Shown here: one piece after another, positions 31,639-50,156 of the stretch | How positions within the stretch are numbered: position 1 is the stretch's first letter | Layout of the letters: every line of letters begins with the position of its first letter | Origin: Bryoerythrophyllum caledonicum | Taxonomy: Eukaryota > Streptophyta > Bryopsida > Pottiales > Pottiaceae | Length of the DNA: 64,000 nucleotides | Reading direction: 5' to 3' | Assembly (NCBI GenBank): GCA_963971425.1 | Contig: OZ020526.1 | Span: 17,203,173 to 17,267,172 of the forward strand | Notes under the pieces: generated by a model | The model's input: the letters and a program-made list of their open reading frames with translations, nothing else | What the model was told of the DNA's origin: nothing | Databases searched by the model: none | Translations under genes and position numbers: made by a program

Positions 31639-32841
31639 TTAGCGTCCAAAGGTGTCACGAATTTGGTAGTGCTTCTCTTCATCTTGGATGTTGACCAACC
31701 CTCTTGCAAACCAATCAAACGATAAGGGTTTGTCCTGTTTTCCGTGTCCTCCGTGCTCTACGGACGCACTTGTAGACTCTAAGAGGTATTCCTGACTGAA
31801 CTCTGGATTTAATTCTTCATCCTCGATAATCATGTTGTGCAAAATTACACAACATGTCCATATGCTCTTCATTGTAGCCTTGTCCCATAATCGTGATGGG
31901 TTCTTAATGATTCCCATCGTGCTTGCAATACTCCAAAGGCTCGCTCAACATCCTTTCTTGCGGCCTCTTGTTGCTTTGCGTACCACTGCCTCTTTTCCCC
32001 TTCAGGATCATTTATGGTCTTTTGGAACATTGCCCAATATGGATAGATGTCATATGCTAGAAGGTAGCATGCGTTGTACTCATGTCCATTGATTATGAAT
32101 CTTGCATTTAGACCTTTCCCGCGCACATAATTGGTCATCAAAGGGCTTCTGTCTACAACATTGATGTCGATGTTTGACCCCGGCATTCCAATAAACACAT
32201 ACCAAAACCAAAGATTCCTAAAGGTGATTGCTTCCATAACTACCGATCTTGTTCCATCTTTGTTTTGGTACTGTCTGTGCCAACTAGTAGGACAATTCTT
32301 CCAAATCCAGTGTCTGCAATCAATAGAGCCGAACATTTCTGGAAAGCCCAGGAGCTCATTAAGTCACAATTGGTGCAGTGTGTCTACAGCCGTTGGATGT
32401 CTCAAGTATTATGCTCCAAAAATCTCGACTACGGCTACAACAATCCTCTTGAAGCACTCTGTGGTTGTTGTCTCAGCAATGCACACGTACTCATCAATAG
32501 AACCATAACTGAGGATGCGTAATGCGGCAGTTATTTTTTGAATAGAAGATAACCCTAGCCGCCCCACAACATCCTCTTTCTGCATGAAGTATAAATCATG
32601 ATTCACCACTGCGTCATGAATTTCTGCGAAACAAGGGCTTTTGCATGCAAAAGCGACACCAAAAAATATCAGGGTTGTGAACCATACTCTTTGCAAAGTA
32701 GTCGTTCCAAATTTGATTGTGCCTAAGTGCAAAGTTTTTGTCGATGTTAGGAGCTTTACCTCGCTTAGAACCACCATGCTCTCTCTCAAGGATATGTCTA
32801 CGTTCCTCTTCATATCCTTTCTTTAGTTCTTCATGCATCAT
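31639..32841 (-). pseudogene. Harbinger-type transposase (Pong-like, plant_tran family), broken
   Basis: It reads from MMHEELKKGYEEERRHILERE at 32841 through KNFALRHNQIWNDYF, then NHDLYFMQKEDVVGRLGLSS and ECFKRIVVAVVEIFG in another frame. The catalytic core is FGSIDCRHWIWKNCPTSW (first aspartate), ACYLLAYDIYPYWAMF (second) and KDVERAFGVLQARW (glutamate), followed by TCCVILHNMIIEDE and a C-terminus ending FGR. This is the PF04827-type transposase of the Harbinger superfamily. At least four breaks (frame changes near 32650, 32400 and 31900, and a stop between) make it inactive. It is a different subfamily from the copy at 809-2114, and no partner Myb-like gene was found. Confidence 0.8.
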
Positions 32842-33145
32842 GGTTACAATGTGAAGTTGTTATTCTTTGTCATCAGAGGCAAGACAATCTTCCACCCACA
32901 TTTGGAATTTCTCCATTTGATAAAAACCTTAGAAGCACTACATTGTGGAAGGTGCAGCTAAAAACAATATTAGAAACTATACCTTGCTAATCTTGGAGAA
33001 GAAAAAATAGAATCAAATACAACATTATTAAAGAAAACTATAGTGCCATGAGTTTTAAAGAAGCTGAGATGTTTATATAAAGCTGTAGATATTTTGTGCA
33101 AGTAAAATTTTGAGAAGATACAAGCCCGTTCTTGCTACACTAAAC

Positions 33146-33331
33146 ACTGAATATAGTGTAGAGGGATTATTGATGTAGATCATTCATACTAATTTCCATC
33201 AAAGCATGTGCATGCCAAGTTCTGATTGGGTATTTCTTCTCAAGCAAGTGTGTGTCGGTCAACAATTGCATGTAAATTTTCAATTAGTGTAGGAAATTTC
33301 AAATAGTCTGGTCTACACTATATTCACCGAA
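33146..33331. repeat. Short inverted repeat pair (possible MITE)
   Basis: GAATATAGTGTAG at about 33150 is repeated inverted as CTACACTATATTC at about 33312, bracketing about 165 bases of A/T-rich DNA. The size and layout suit a small MITE, but a target duplication was not resolved. The surrounding 32842-33480 has no supported gene. Confidence 0.4.
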
Positions 33332-33485
33332 CGGTGTAGTATTTTGGAACCAACATCTTAATATATGTCTGGAGTACAGTTATTCTAGAATTGTTCCTCC
33401 ACGAGGATGGTGAATGATTCTTCGTTCCATTGGTCTTGCAACATGTAGCCATGAGATGTCACAACATGATGCTTCTTTTTCACAG

Positions 33486-40839
<7,354 letters not shown>

Positions 40840-42230
40840 GACACCATAGCCTTCGCAATCATTTGGTAAGTTTCCTGGAGAGAATCCTCCGTTTGTCGCC
40901 TTCCAAATCTTGAGAGTTCTGTTTGATCTGACAGGGCTTCTTCTCGATTGTTTCTTGAAGGAGCTTCTGTGGGGTTCATAATCAGTCAGCACCCTTTCTC
41001 ATCTTTAGTTCTGAGACCCATGTAGTAGAGTGAGTTCAATTTGATTGTGTCAGTTTAGGATTTTCACATCAATGTATAGAGTGGTATGGATAGAGGGGGA
41101 GACTGGGATGAGTGTTGAGTGATGTGACTATGCTTTTTTCTGAAGTAGTAGATCACATGATCAGTTGGACATTGTCTTCTTTGAGCTCTCTTAATAAGGC
41201 CTTCGGGTGCAGATCATGTACAGGCCATCTCTACAGAGCCTCAGCCTTGTGCGTCCCTAGAAGATGTTGATGATTCAAATGGTAAGATTATGTTTTGGGA
41301 GATCCTGCTGCAAGTGGTGGTGCAATGCTTTTTCATTGGCAGGAGTCACTACTGCTTCTTGGCAGCTAAGTTGATTACACATTGCTTGTTTTTTTACACA
41401 TAGAAAAGGAACATCCCAATGGCTTGTATTATTTACCAATCAAGTGCACTATGAATGTAATTGCTTGAAATTTATCACATGAGCATGAAGTTTGTTCTCT
41501 CCGCTCATGGAATGAGGAGTTTTTTATTTTGAGAATCTACTTAAGAGTTGTTGGAATCCACAAATAATGTTAAATGGAGAAGTATTTATTTCAGTTTTTG
41601 AGTCCTCTTCAAGCACATTATCTTTGTTTCTACCTTCGCATTGACCATTGACAAATGTCAATAATTGGTTCTTCTTGAGGAATGTTTATTGCATTCATTC
41701 TAATGTATAGATTCTGTGTGTACATATTTTGGTAAAGTATAAATTGTGTTTTCAGTGTACTGTTGAAATATAATTTGAAGTAGAGAAGTTGGGCTAGACA
41801 TGTGTGTTTGGAATTAGGGTGGATTCATTCTTCTCAATCCTGTGAGGTGGAGATCCACCTGTGATAGATCTCAGCTGGGAATATTGCAGGTACTTCTTGA
41901 ATCACAAAATACAAAACGAGTTATGCGAGTAATTTAGTACGAGGTTGTATCATCGATGAAAAAGCTTGATACTCTAGTAACATCTTTCTTCATGCAAAAG
42001 ACTAATTACACATTAATCTACAACTTCCAAATATTCTTCTCCGTTCCTCCTCTCAACGGCTTCTAATTTGGTTTCCGGCTTTGCCCTGGGGATGATCACG
42101 TGAAGCCAAGAACCAGACATTTTGTTCGAGCATTCCAGTAGGCAGTTCTTTGGTTACTATCCTCGGTGCATTTTACACTTGACAAGCTTCTTGCGCACCT
42201 CCAACTCTCTTTTACGTCGTCCTGATCCAT

Positions 42231-42515
42231 GTAATGACACTTCCAAGCTCAACATGTAATGACACTTCCAAGCTCAACAAAGCAAAGAAGGTCATAAGAA
42301 GGGCACCGCAACCAACACCAAGCCTGGAAACCAGATTTTTTTTCTTAAATTTATTTTATTTTATTCAAATATCTTGCTTGTACCATAACATTTCCAAATT
42401 TCGTTAAAATCTCCAATTCCTCAATTAGCTATTGAAATTTTTGTAAGTGTAAGAAACATTTTGTGAGCCATTGTAATTTTTGTAAGTGTAAGAAACATTT
42501 TGTGAGCCATTGTAA
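42231..42515 (+). repeat. Two short tandem duplications
   Basis: CATGTAATGACACTTCCAAG plus CTCAA is repeated back to back at 42231-42279. A 37-base unit (TTTTTGTAAGTGTAAGAAAC then ATTTTGTGAGCCATTGTAA) is repeated at 42437-42511. Both pairs are nearly identical and so recent. Otherwise 40840-43100, downstream of SAC9, shows no supported gene. Confidence 0.7.
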
Positions 42516-43103
42516 GTTAGAGCATGCCTAGTACATGTAGTATGCCATTTTAGTGAGGTCCGCCATTTTCTAGATAAAAAAAAAGTGTACAATTAATGTA
42601 TAGATCCAATAAAATATTCTTTTAGATTTTGAAGAAAGTTGGAATTTTGTCATGGTTGGGAATTTAGCAGAAATTACTTTCTTTAACAAATGGTTCATTG
42701 GATTACCAACGTGGAGATTCTTTTATTTTGTAAACTAGGATGCTTGCAATTGGTTGAAAGACAAAATGGTGTGTTGAATGGTTGGGCAAAATAAGGCATT
42801 CAAACATGGAAGAGTAGACTTGGGATTTGTTGGCATGAAAAGTCATTGGGATTATCTGTTGACCATATTGACTCTTATTTTGTTCAGTATTTGAAATGGC
42901 TGTGAATGCAAATTATTTCCAAATTTTTGAGGTAGGCTATACATAGTACATATAGGCAGTTACTGCCTCACAAAAGAGGTGATACATCTTTTGGGTACAT
43001 AATACATAACTCCCATGTGAAGCGACATCAACCAACAAGCAAGCATCCCAAACCCACATCAGCCTGCAGTACTATGAGATAACATAATCTGATACAAAGG
43101 GGT

Positions 43104-43994
43104 TTAACGGCAGTAGGGGTCACTGTAGGCAGGGTTGGCCTCCTCCTGGACCTTGACAGCATGGCGGAAATGGCTGCCCTCAACCTTGCTAGTGCGGTCA
43201 TCAGTGTAGTGGTCATACACTCTACTCTGGCAATCGCCTTCTTTAATTCTGGCACCTAGATCCTCAATATTCTGCGAGACTTGCTGGAGCATAGCTATTA
43301 TGAGTTGGCGTTCCTGCTTTGCGTCGGCGTCGCAAGTATCTTTAAGTTGGCCTTTGGGGTCCTTCTGGAGGGTGTTGGTGATGTAAAATGAGCGGATCCC
43401 ACTCCCAATTTTCACGGAAAAACTCACAGCCTGGCCAGCAAGCACCAGCAGTGCCAGCTTGTTGCGGTTGGCACGGACCCGCTTTATGATGACTGAAATG
43501 ACGACTTTGATCTGGTGCCCTGAGATCGCCGCAGCTTTGTAGAGGCAGGGTTTAACACAACCATAGATGTATTCGCAAGTCCATTCACGGAGGTTATCAC
43601 CCACGTCGAGAGCCGAGTCGTTGTTGCCGTAGGGTACATTGTTGCGAAAATATGTGTCGTGAGGATTGTCGAGTTCGCTGTCGTCGCCGTCCACGATGCT
43701 AATCTCGAAGGGCTCAACCTCGCCTGTCATCCGGGAGCTTTGTCCGAGGTAATGCCACGTCATTCCTCGCCACCGGCCATCTGTGTGAGTGGACGAGACG
43801 GTGATGTCGAGAAGTTGCGGCCACTCGCCCAAGTAGACCGCATCCATCTCCGCTTGGGATAGGACGACAGGCTGAGAGTCCTTGAAATCGTCTTTCCGGA
43901 AGAACCCCCCGCTCATCGCCTCTTGCATTCCTGCACTTGTGACCATGAGCGCCAAGAGGATGCGCGTGAAGAGCAATTGGCGAACTCGGGCCAT
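43104..43994 (-). CDS. Predicted secreted protein, 296 residues, unrecognised
   Basis: This is a single-exon gene. It starts MARVRQLLFTRILLALMVTSAGMQEAMSG, a typical signal peptide with probable cleavage after about residue 29. The mature part is acidic at first (DDFKDSQPVV to DGDDSELDNPHDTYF), has Cys pairs in EWTCEYIYGCVKPC and DTCDADAK/EGDCQSR, and a basic-hydrophobic stretch, HQIKVVISVIIKRVRANRNKLALLVLAG, that could associate with membrane. A helix (QLIIAMLQQVSQNIEDLGARIKE) follows and it ends AYSDPYCR. Local G+C is clearly higher than in flanking DNA, as expected for a true gene. I do not recognise a family. No neighbour suggests a function. Confidence 0.7.
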   Translation of the reverse strand: MARVRQLLFTRILLALMVTSAGMQEAMSGGFFRKDDFKDSQPVVLSQAEMDAVYLGEWPQLLDITVSSTHTDGRWRGMTWHYLGQSSRMTGEVEPFEISIVDGDDSELDNPHDTYFRNNVPYGNNDSALDVGDNLREWTCEYIYGCVKPCLYKAAAISGHQIKVVISVIIKRVRANRNKLALLVLAGQAVSFSVKIGSGIRSFYITNTLQKDPKGQLKDTCDADAKQERQLIIAMLQQVSQNIEDLGARIKEGDCQSRVYDHYTDDRTSKVEGSHFRHAVKVQEEANPAYSDPYCR

Positions 43995-46466
43995 CGAAGC
44001 GCGCAGCAGCGAAGGAAAATGTTTAACACGACTGAGTTAATTCAAGCTAAGGTCGGCGACAGTAGTGTAACTGCACATACACAAAGATTGACAAAACAGA
44101 AAGTTGGACATACAGTCTTGAGAAACAGAGTCAAAATCTTGAATCAAAAAGCGCAGCTGCAGTGTACTGAACAATGAAAATACAGCAATCTGGTAATCAA
44201 AGCGTAACTAGCTTGCTCAAGAATTCAATCTTTAGAGAAGAATTCAGACAGTGGGCACACATCCTTTGCACTGCTCGGAAGCAGTTCGATCACCAATTGG
44301 CAAGGTCGCTCTCAATATATGCACGCATATGTAGGCTTTGGTCAGCTAGCAGAACCGACTCTGGTACTGCAGTACAGTACAGCGTTCATCACTGGGCTCA
44401 GATCTTACAGGCCTGTGCGGTCCAAGGCCAGAAAAATTGAAGGGCCTCTATCGATCCGCTAGAGGCTCATTAAGTACCGACGTCATGCTGGTGGTTGCAG
44501 TTTTGGAATCAAGCTCGTTGAGTGCAGGCGGCCAGCGGGCCAGACGCGGTGTTTTTCGAGGCTGATAGAATGGTGATGAATGTAAAGACAATAGTGACGT
44601 CAGGTAATGGTGTGTCTGCTACTGAGTAATCATTCTACGTTTCTTCCACCAATGCAAGATCCCGGCGTCTATTTTTGGAAAATGTATAAAACTCTAGCCC
44701 AGTAAGGAGTGGTTCGATGGATGACAGAGAATCCTTGCATGTATGCTGCTCCATTATTTATCTTTGGGATTTTGCGCAAAAAGGGCAGGTCTTGCACACT
44801 AGTTTGACCTCAAGTGAATATTTCTGCAGTTTTCTTAAAACCAAAAGTAATTCAGTCGAGATCAAAGTACTGTTAACCCTGAAACGTCGGGCCTATCACC
44901 GTGGTTTTGAGCATTGGATCAAAGAATAATTATGGTTCAAATGCTTCTTGGAGTTGTATCTTCTAAAGCCTTTTGCCAAAAATCATTTAAGATATTTTCA
45001 AGAAGTTGTGCTTATTTTATTATCGATGGGTGTCTTTGAAATTTAGAGTAGTACATATTCTTTCGTTCAACAAAATTTAGTAATAGAGATTAGAACCAAT
45101 CTAAGAAATTATCTAAGCCTTTGACAACTATATTTTTTAGTACATCAAGTAATAATATATCACATCAATAAAGACATGTGAGAGAAGGTGGAAAAAGAGT
45201 TAAGAAACATTAGTGTAAAAGTAGTCTTTACTCTTACGGATAGCATGCAGCACAACGTATAGGTTGATTTGAAGGCCAAGGGTGGCCAAACTAATTATTG
45301 ATTGTCTGGGCCAAAATTGTATCAATTTGTTGTCTTTAACGAAAGTAACATTTCTTGTTCCATTTGGATCCAATTCGTTTGTTCCAAACTTTAGCTTTCG
45401 TAGCCTATTATTATAGGCTATTAAAGAAAATAAGCGACACAAGTTAAAACATTAAAACCATTTTGACCATCATTTTATGTTTGAGTCCAGCCATCAACAT
45501 GTCCAAGTTTAAGTAAAAATATTTGCTAAAGGGAAGATTTAACTTATCTTTTGTACAATCACAAATTAATCTTGTCCGGAATCACATGTTCAGAAGGTCC
45601 AGGGTGAAGTCAGCTCATAGAGCAATAACCAGACCTAAACTCGAACCTAGGCCTTATTAGGGTTTTGTTTATGTGTTTAGATTAGGTTACATGTCAGAGA
45701 TCTGGTGTTGTTAGACCCGTTTCTCACCGTTTAGGCCACACACAAGTGCATTCCAAAATTCTACCACCCTAAACTCCCTTCACGGAATTCGGGCTAGATA
45801 GATTTTCTTGCATCTAGATTAGATCTAATAGAACGTGACCCGACCTACACGACCGAAACATCATTTACATCTAAAACAACACCCTAACCATGAGATTTAA
45901 CTTCTAGACATTCCGTCATGGCACAAAGTGACAAAACACACTTAGGGTTTAACAAAAGAGTTGGATTGCTCCACCAAACCTTTACAAAGCACTCAGCCTC
46001 CACTTCCTAATTTTAGCATCAAGATAACCACGACTATCTCCTTTCTAGCCACCCTACTTCTCCGAGACACCAGGAACTCTACAATACAAAAAGAGCGTGG
46101 GAGAGAGAGAGTGTGTCTGCCCTCATCTCCTTCAAACACCCTAACTTTCCTCATCTAGTGAAGTGGATCAAAATTGGCTGAATCGGATTTCCATCCATTT
46201 TTAGCCTTGATTTCATCCAGCAGCAGTTGTCATTAGCTTCTACCATAGTCAAAAATACTACCATAACCCCCTACAATTATCATCGCATTAATTCTCCAAT
46301 TAAACTTATTCCATATGGTGTTTCAAGTACGTAATAATATAGACATCAAAACTTTTAGTTGTATTAAACTTTATACATACATGTAACAACACTCAATAAC
46401 AACAATGAATGCAAACAAAAACAAAACAAAAACTCAATGCATTTAGACACAAGTGAATTGTAAACA
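43995..46466. other. No supported gene
   Basis: Upstream of the secreted-protein gene. One possible element end, TTAACCCTGAAACGTCGGGC at 44876, resembles the terminus at 7469 (TTAACCCTTAAACGTCGGAC), so a second TTAA-type family may be present. Its other end was not found. Short open frames here lack coding features. Confidence 0.4.
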
Positions 46467-46470
46467 TTAA

Positions 46471-47517
46471 CCCCTAAATTCCCAAATGTCCCCTTGAAGG
46501 ACTCTTAAAGGTTAGGGCAGGTTCCTACGGTGTCAATTTACATTATTCTCCTTTGGAATTATCTTTGTAGATGGTCATTACTAAAAGCTTTGTGTGAGTA
46601 TAATTTTCATCTCAATCCGACAATTCATAAAAAAGTTATGCCAACTTCAAGGAAAATGTCCCAAAAGCAGGCACATTGGGCAACTCCAATAACTTTTGCT
46701 AGAACACTATCAAATGTGAAAATTTCAATACTAGCGAGTAATATATTTCCTTTAATATTGGAAAAAAAATCTTTACTAGTATCGAGCATATTAACCCAAG
46801 TCAAACATTTTATCATGATGTCACACATTTGTCGGGCAAGGTACCAAAAAAACTTCTACTTTTCCAAATAAATCTTAGAGATCATATTTATACCATTCTT
46901 TTTATTTTTTATTACAAGATGTGGTGCAAACCTTCTTATTGACCATTTGGATTGTCATTCCAAAATTTATTTAGTTTACAAACACATAAAACATGAACTG
47001 GCAATTTTTGAACCTCCACTCCTCGCACAATTGTTTTGAATATGCTACATCCATTCTCTAACTCTAAACATTGGTGTACAAGGAACTAATATCATGCTTA
47101 ACATGAAGGTAATCAACTTAGACCTTGTGTAGTGAAAAAGTCTGACACCAAATGAATCACCCCTGCGGCAATACAATACCTTACAAAATAAAAGAATTTA
47201 CAAGATGGAGAGATTTTTTGCACAATGTCTCTTCTAAACCTCTCCCTCACAAAAACAAAGGACTCTATCTGCACACAAAACTTGCATACAGCTTTTCTAG
47301 AATGTCAATTCACAAGAAAAGACAAGCTGTATTCAAAAAAATACCTTACCATTATTCTTACTCACTCTGCAAACATGATAGCAAACCTTCGTGGTTAGAA
47401 GACTAAAGACACATCGCCCACGCTTTCCACCAAAACACTTTGATAGACCATTGTCAACCAAGTCCACTGCATCATCTCTTCAACTTTTTACGGCAACCAT
47501 GTCTTGGCCTTTAAGAG
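46471..47517 (-). mobile_element. piggyBac-type non-autonomous element (copy C), 1,047 bp
   Basis: It is flanked by TTAA at 46467-46470 and 47518-47521. The ends are CCCCTAAATTCCCAA and, inverted, CTCTTAAAGGCCAA. The interior is the reverse complement of copies A and B, including the segments read as GGTACCTTGCCCGACAAATG and TTGTAATAAAAAATAAAAAG. There is no coding sequence. It gives the uninterrupted sequence across the site where the LINE entered copy B. Confidence 0.85.
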
Positions 47518-47616
47518 TTAAAGGCTCTTGAAGGTTCAAAAAAGTTTGTGGTCATATGATTTCAATGGTAAAAAGTAATGAAAAGGCGATGCAATGAACC
47601 TTTTGCCATTGCGCCG

Positions 47617-50036
47617 TCAGTTGAAGGTACATCCAAACAAATTTAACTCCTCCACACTTGGGCTTGTCTTACGCCAATGAATGTAAAAGCTACAAAGACC
47701 AAGATTCGAATTGTTGATCACCCATTCCGTGTGTAGATACAGGACAATCTCCTCCACCACCCTCAAAAATGGCTTCTCAAGATCCCATAAGGTGACTCCT
47801 CCAAACACCTCCATATCAATCAAGACAACCAAGCAACGGGCTTCGACATAAAAATACTCTAAGGAAGGTAGGGCTTTGACATTTGGTAGCCTTGCCAATT
47901 GGTGCCCAACCAACCCAGAAAGCACCAACTTTATCAAGTGGGGGCACTCCACCTCGTCCATATTCGCCATGCTTGGGCAACTCGAGAAATTATACTCGAG
48001 CAAGGAGGTACACCACCTCACCTTCGGACCATGCACTAGCGATTTTAGACACGACAACCACACATTTCAATGCATCAAAAATGCCACCACTCTTCGCCGT
48101 GCCATCACTCCCACTCAAGGTCACCGCCTCCAAGCTTTTCATATTCATGATTGTCAAAAAACGTAGACTAACCAGCCCCTCAAGGTTCAATTCTTTCACG
48201 CCAGGGCATGAATCAAGGACCAACACCTCTACATTGTGCAACTCTTGCATCTTCTTGTTGGCCAATATGCTTGCACTTGCCAGACTTTCATCATCCATTC
48301 GTAGCCTCACTACGTCCGATGCCACATGATCCCCATTGGAAGTGGATCCCTCTGATTTAAGCACACAATATGCATTCTTCAACCATTCTACCCCATGGTT
48401 TTTCATATGCCACTCAGCAAATCTCATATAAATTTCATGCATACCAATTCTTAGACCATCATCATATCTATCCCATTTCAATGAGATCATGCCAGACCTT
48501 TTCAAATCTTGCAATTGCAACACATAGTCCATCACATCAGAAGCCATATACTACTCAGACACCATAAGTTCCACTCTCAAGCTCATCCAAGTATTATAGG
48601 TCAACAACGTAATTTCACTATACTAGGACCATCATGGAAGCTTGCAAAAAACCATCAAAAGGGTACTTACTCGTCTCTCCATATTTGGTTGCGTCTCCTC
48701 TTGCGAATTATAAAGCTTAGCCATTATGGAGCCGTCAAACACAGCATACTTTCTTCGATTATATAAGAAGATATCAAGAAACAGAAGTCGTTCGCTTGAT
48801 GGTAATGAATGAAACTGCAACCCAAAAATCCCTCCCATACCATGTGGTAATTTCCATACATCCCACAACGGATCCTTCTTCTCTTCCAAGTAACCCATCC
48901 ACCGCAACATGTCACCGTTGCCAAAATACCGGCGAAAGATATCGCCTAGCGCCGATAGTGCCATAGGATGATAACTCTTCTTCCATTTGTTGGCCACTTG
49001 GACCTCGGATAGAAGCCCAGCTTCATCATCGCCAATGAAACTTGCTTCACCACTTTGGTCCGGGTCACGATACATGCATTTCACAATGCACAGCCCAACA
49101 ATTCTTTGCTCTTTAGCACTGAGCCTAGAGATGGACATTGATGGAGCAGCACTTCTCAAAAACAATTCTCCAACTTCCAACACACTCAACCTTGGCATTG
49201 CCACACAAAATGGCATGTCAGGCACCAAGTCCCATACATTATGTTTGCTCCGTGATGTGATCACAATTTTGCTCTCCGGATGGAAGCCAACTTCCAAGTA
49301 ATCACGAGCTTCGTTCCACGACATGTTCTCGTTCGTGACATTGTCAATGGCTAGAAACACAGGTTCCCGCTTCATGCGCCTCAGCATTTCTGTCAACCCG
49401 TGCCAAACACCATTTCCCTACCACCACTCAACTACCACCTCTAACATCTTGCACACAAAACCACCGCTCGCAACAAACACCATGTGAACAATGAGCTTCT
49501 ACAAAACCACATCGTTATCACATACTATGCAAGCATTTGACGGAACTAAATCATGTCAAACGGCAATGCTCAACTCAAATTACCTCATCCACATCAGTGA
49601 TTCTATCCACCGCTTCCTTGTCAAGACCACACAACCTCTCCAACATCCGCTTCACCCGCGTCAATCTCAACGTCGCATGCAAGTCCTCATCCCAACCCTT
49701 ACCCATTCTTTGACCCTTGCCCAAGTCCACATGGCAAACTTTGCCCATATACTCTCTGCAAAACCTATCGCACAAGACCTTGGACACAGTTGTTTTCCCT
49801 CCTCTGCTTGTTCCATACAAGCCCACAAATGATGGGCCTCCGCTCGTGCCTCTCACAAATCGATCACACACCGTCTTCATGCCATAATGAAAATTCACGG
49901 GTTTACATGCAATCGGGGTCAAACACCTCAACTCATTCCAGATGACTACCGCACAACTTCCCTCACACCAATCATCTCCTACAAGCTTTTCAATGCCACC
50001 AGACTCATTACCACTGTATATACTTAATGGACACAC
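47617..50036 (-). pseudogene. NB-ARC-LRR resistance-type gene, N-terminus cut off by a CACTA end
   Basis: NLR proteins detect pathogen activity through an ATP-switch domain. The NB-ARC order is visible: P-loop GLYGTSRGGKTTVSKVLC near 49800, kinase-2 PVFLAIDNV near 49355, RNBS-B SKIVITSRS, a GLPLA-like YHPMALSALG near 48960 and a variant of the downstream RNBS-D region. LRRs follow (EVLVLDSCPGVKELNLEGLVSLRFLTI, then HLIKLVLSGLVGHQLARLPNVKALPSLEYF) to a stop at 47617. A GTAATT donor near 49582 and a GTAAGT donor near 48671 suggest introns. The LRR part changes frame near 48000 and a stop lies near 49430, so it is probably a pseudogene. A CACTA terminus begins 120 bp upstream, and no TIR or CC domain precedes the P-loop. 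Confidence 0.75.
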
Positions 50037-50156
50037 CTACGCCTACAATAACATTGTCTCCACCATTGGTGGTAATCTACCACCCTGCCTCATCAAACAT
50101 GCACATCATGCGTACGTTCCACGCTTCATCCGCAGTGGGGTCATCATGTTAGTTGT

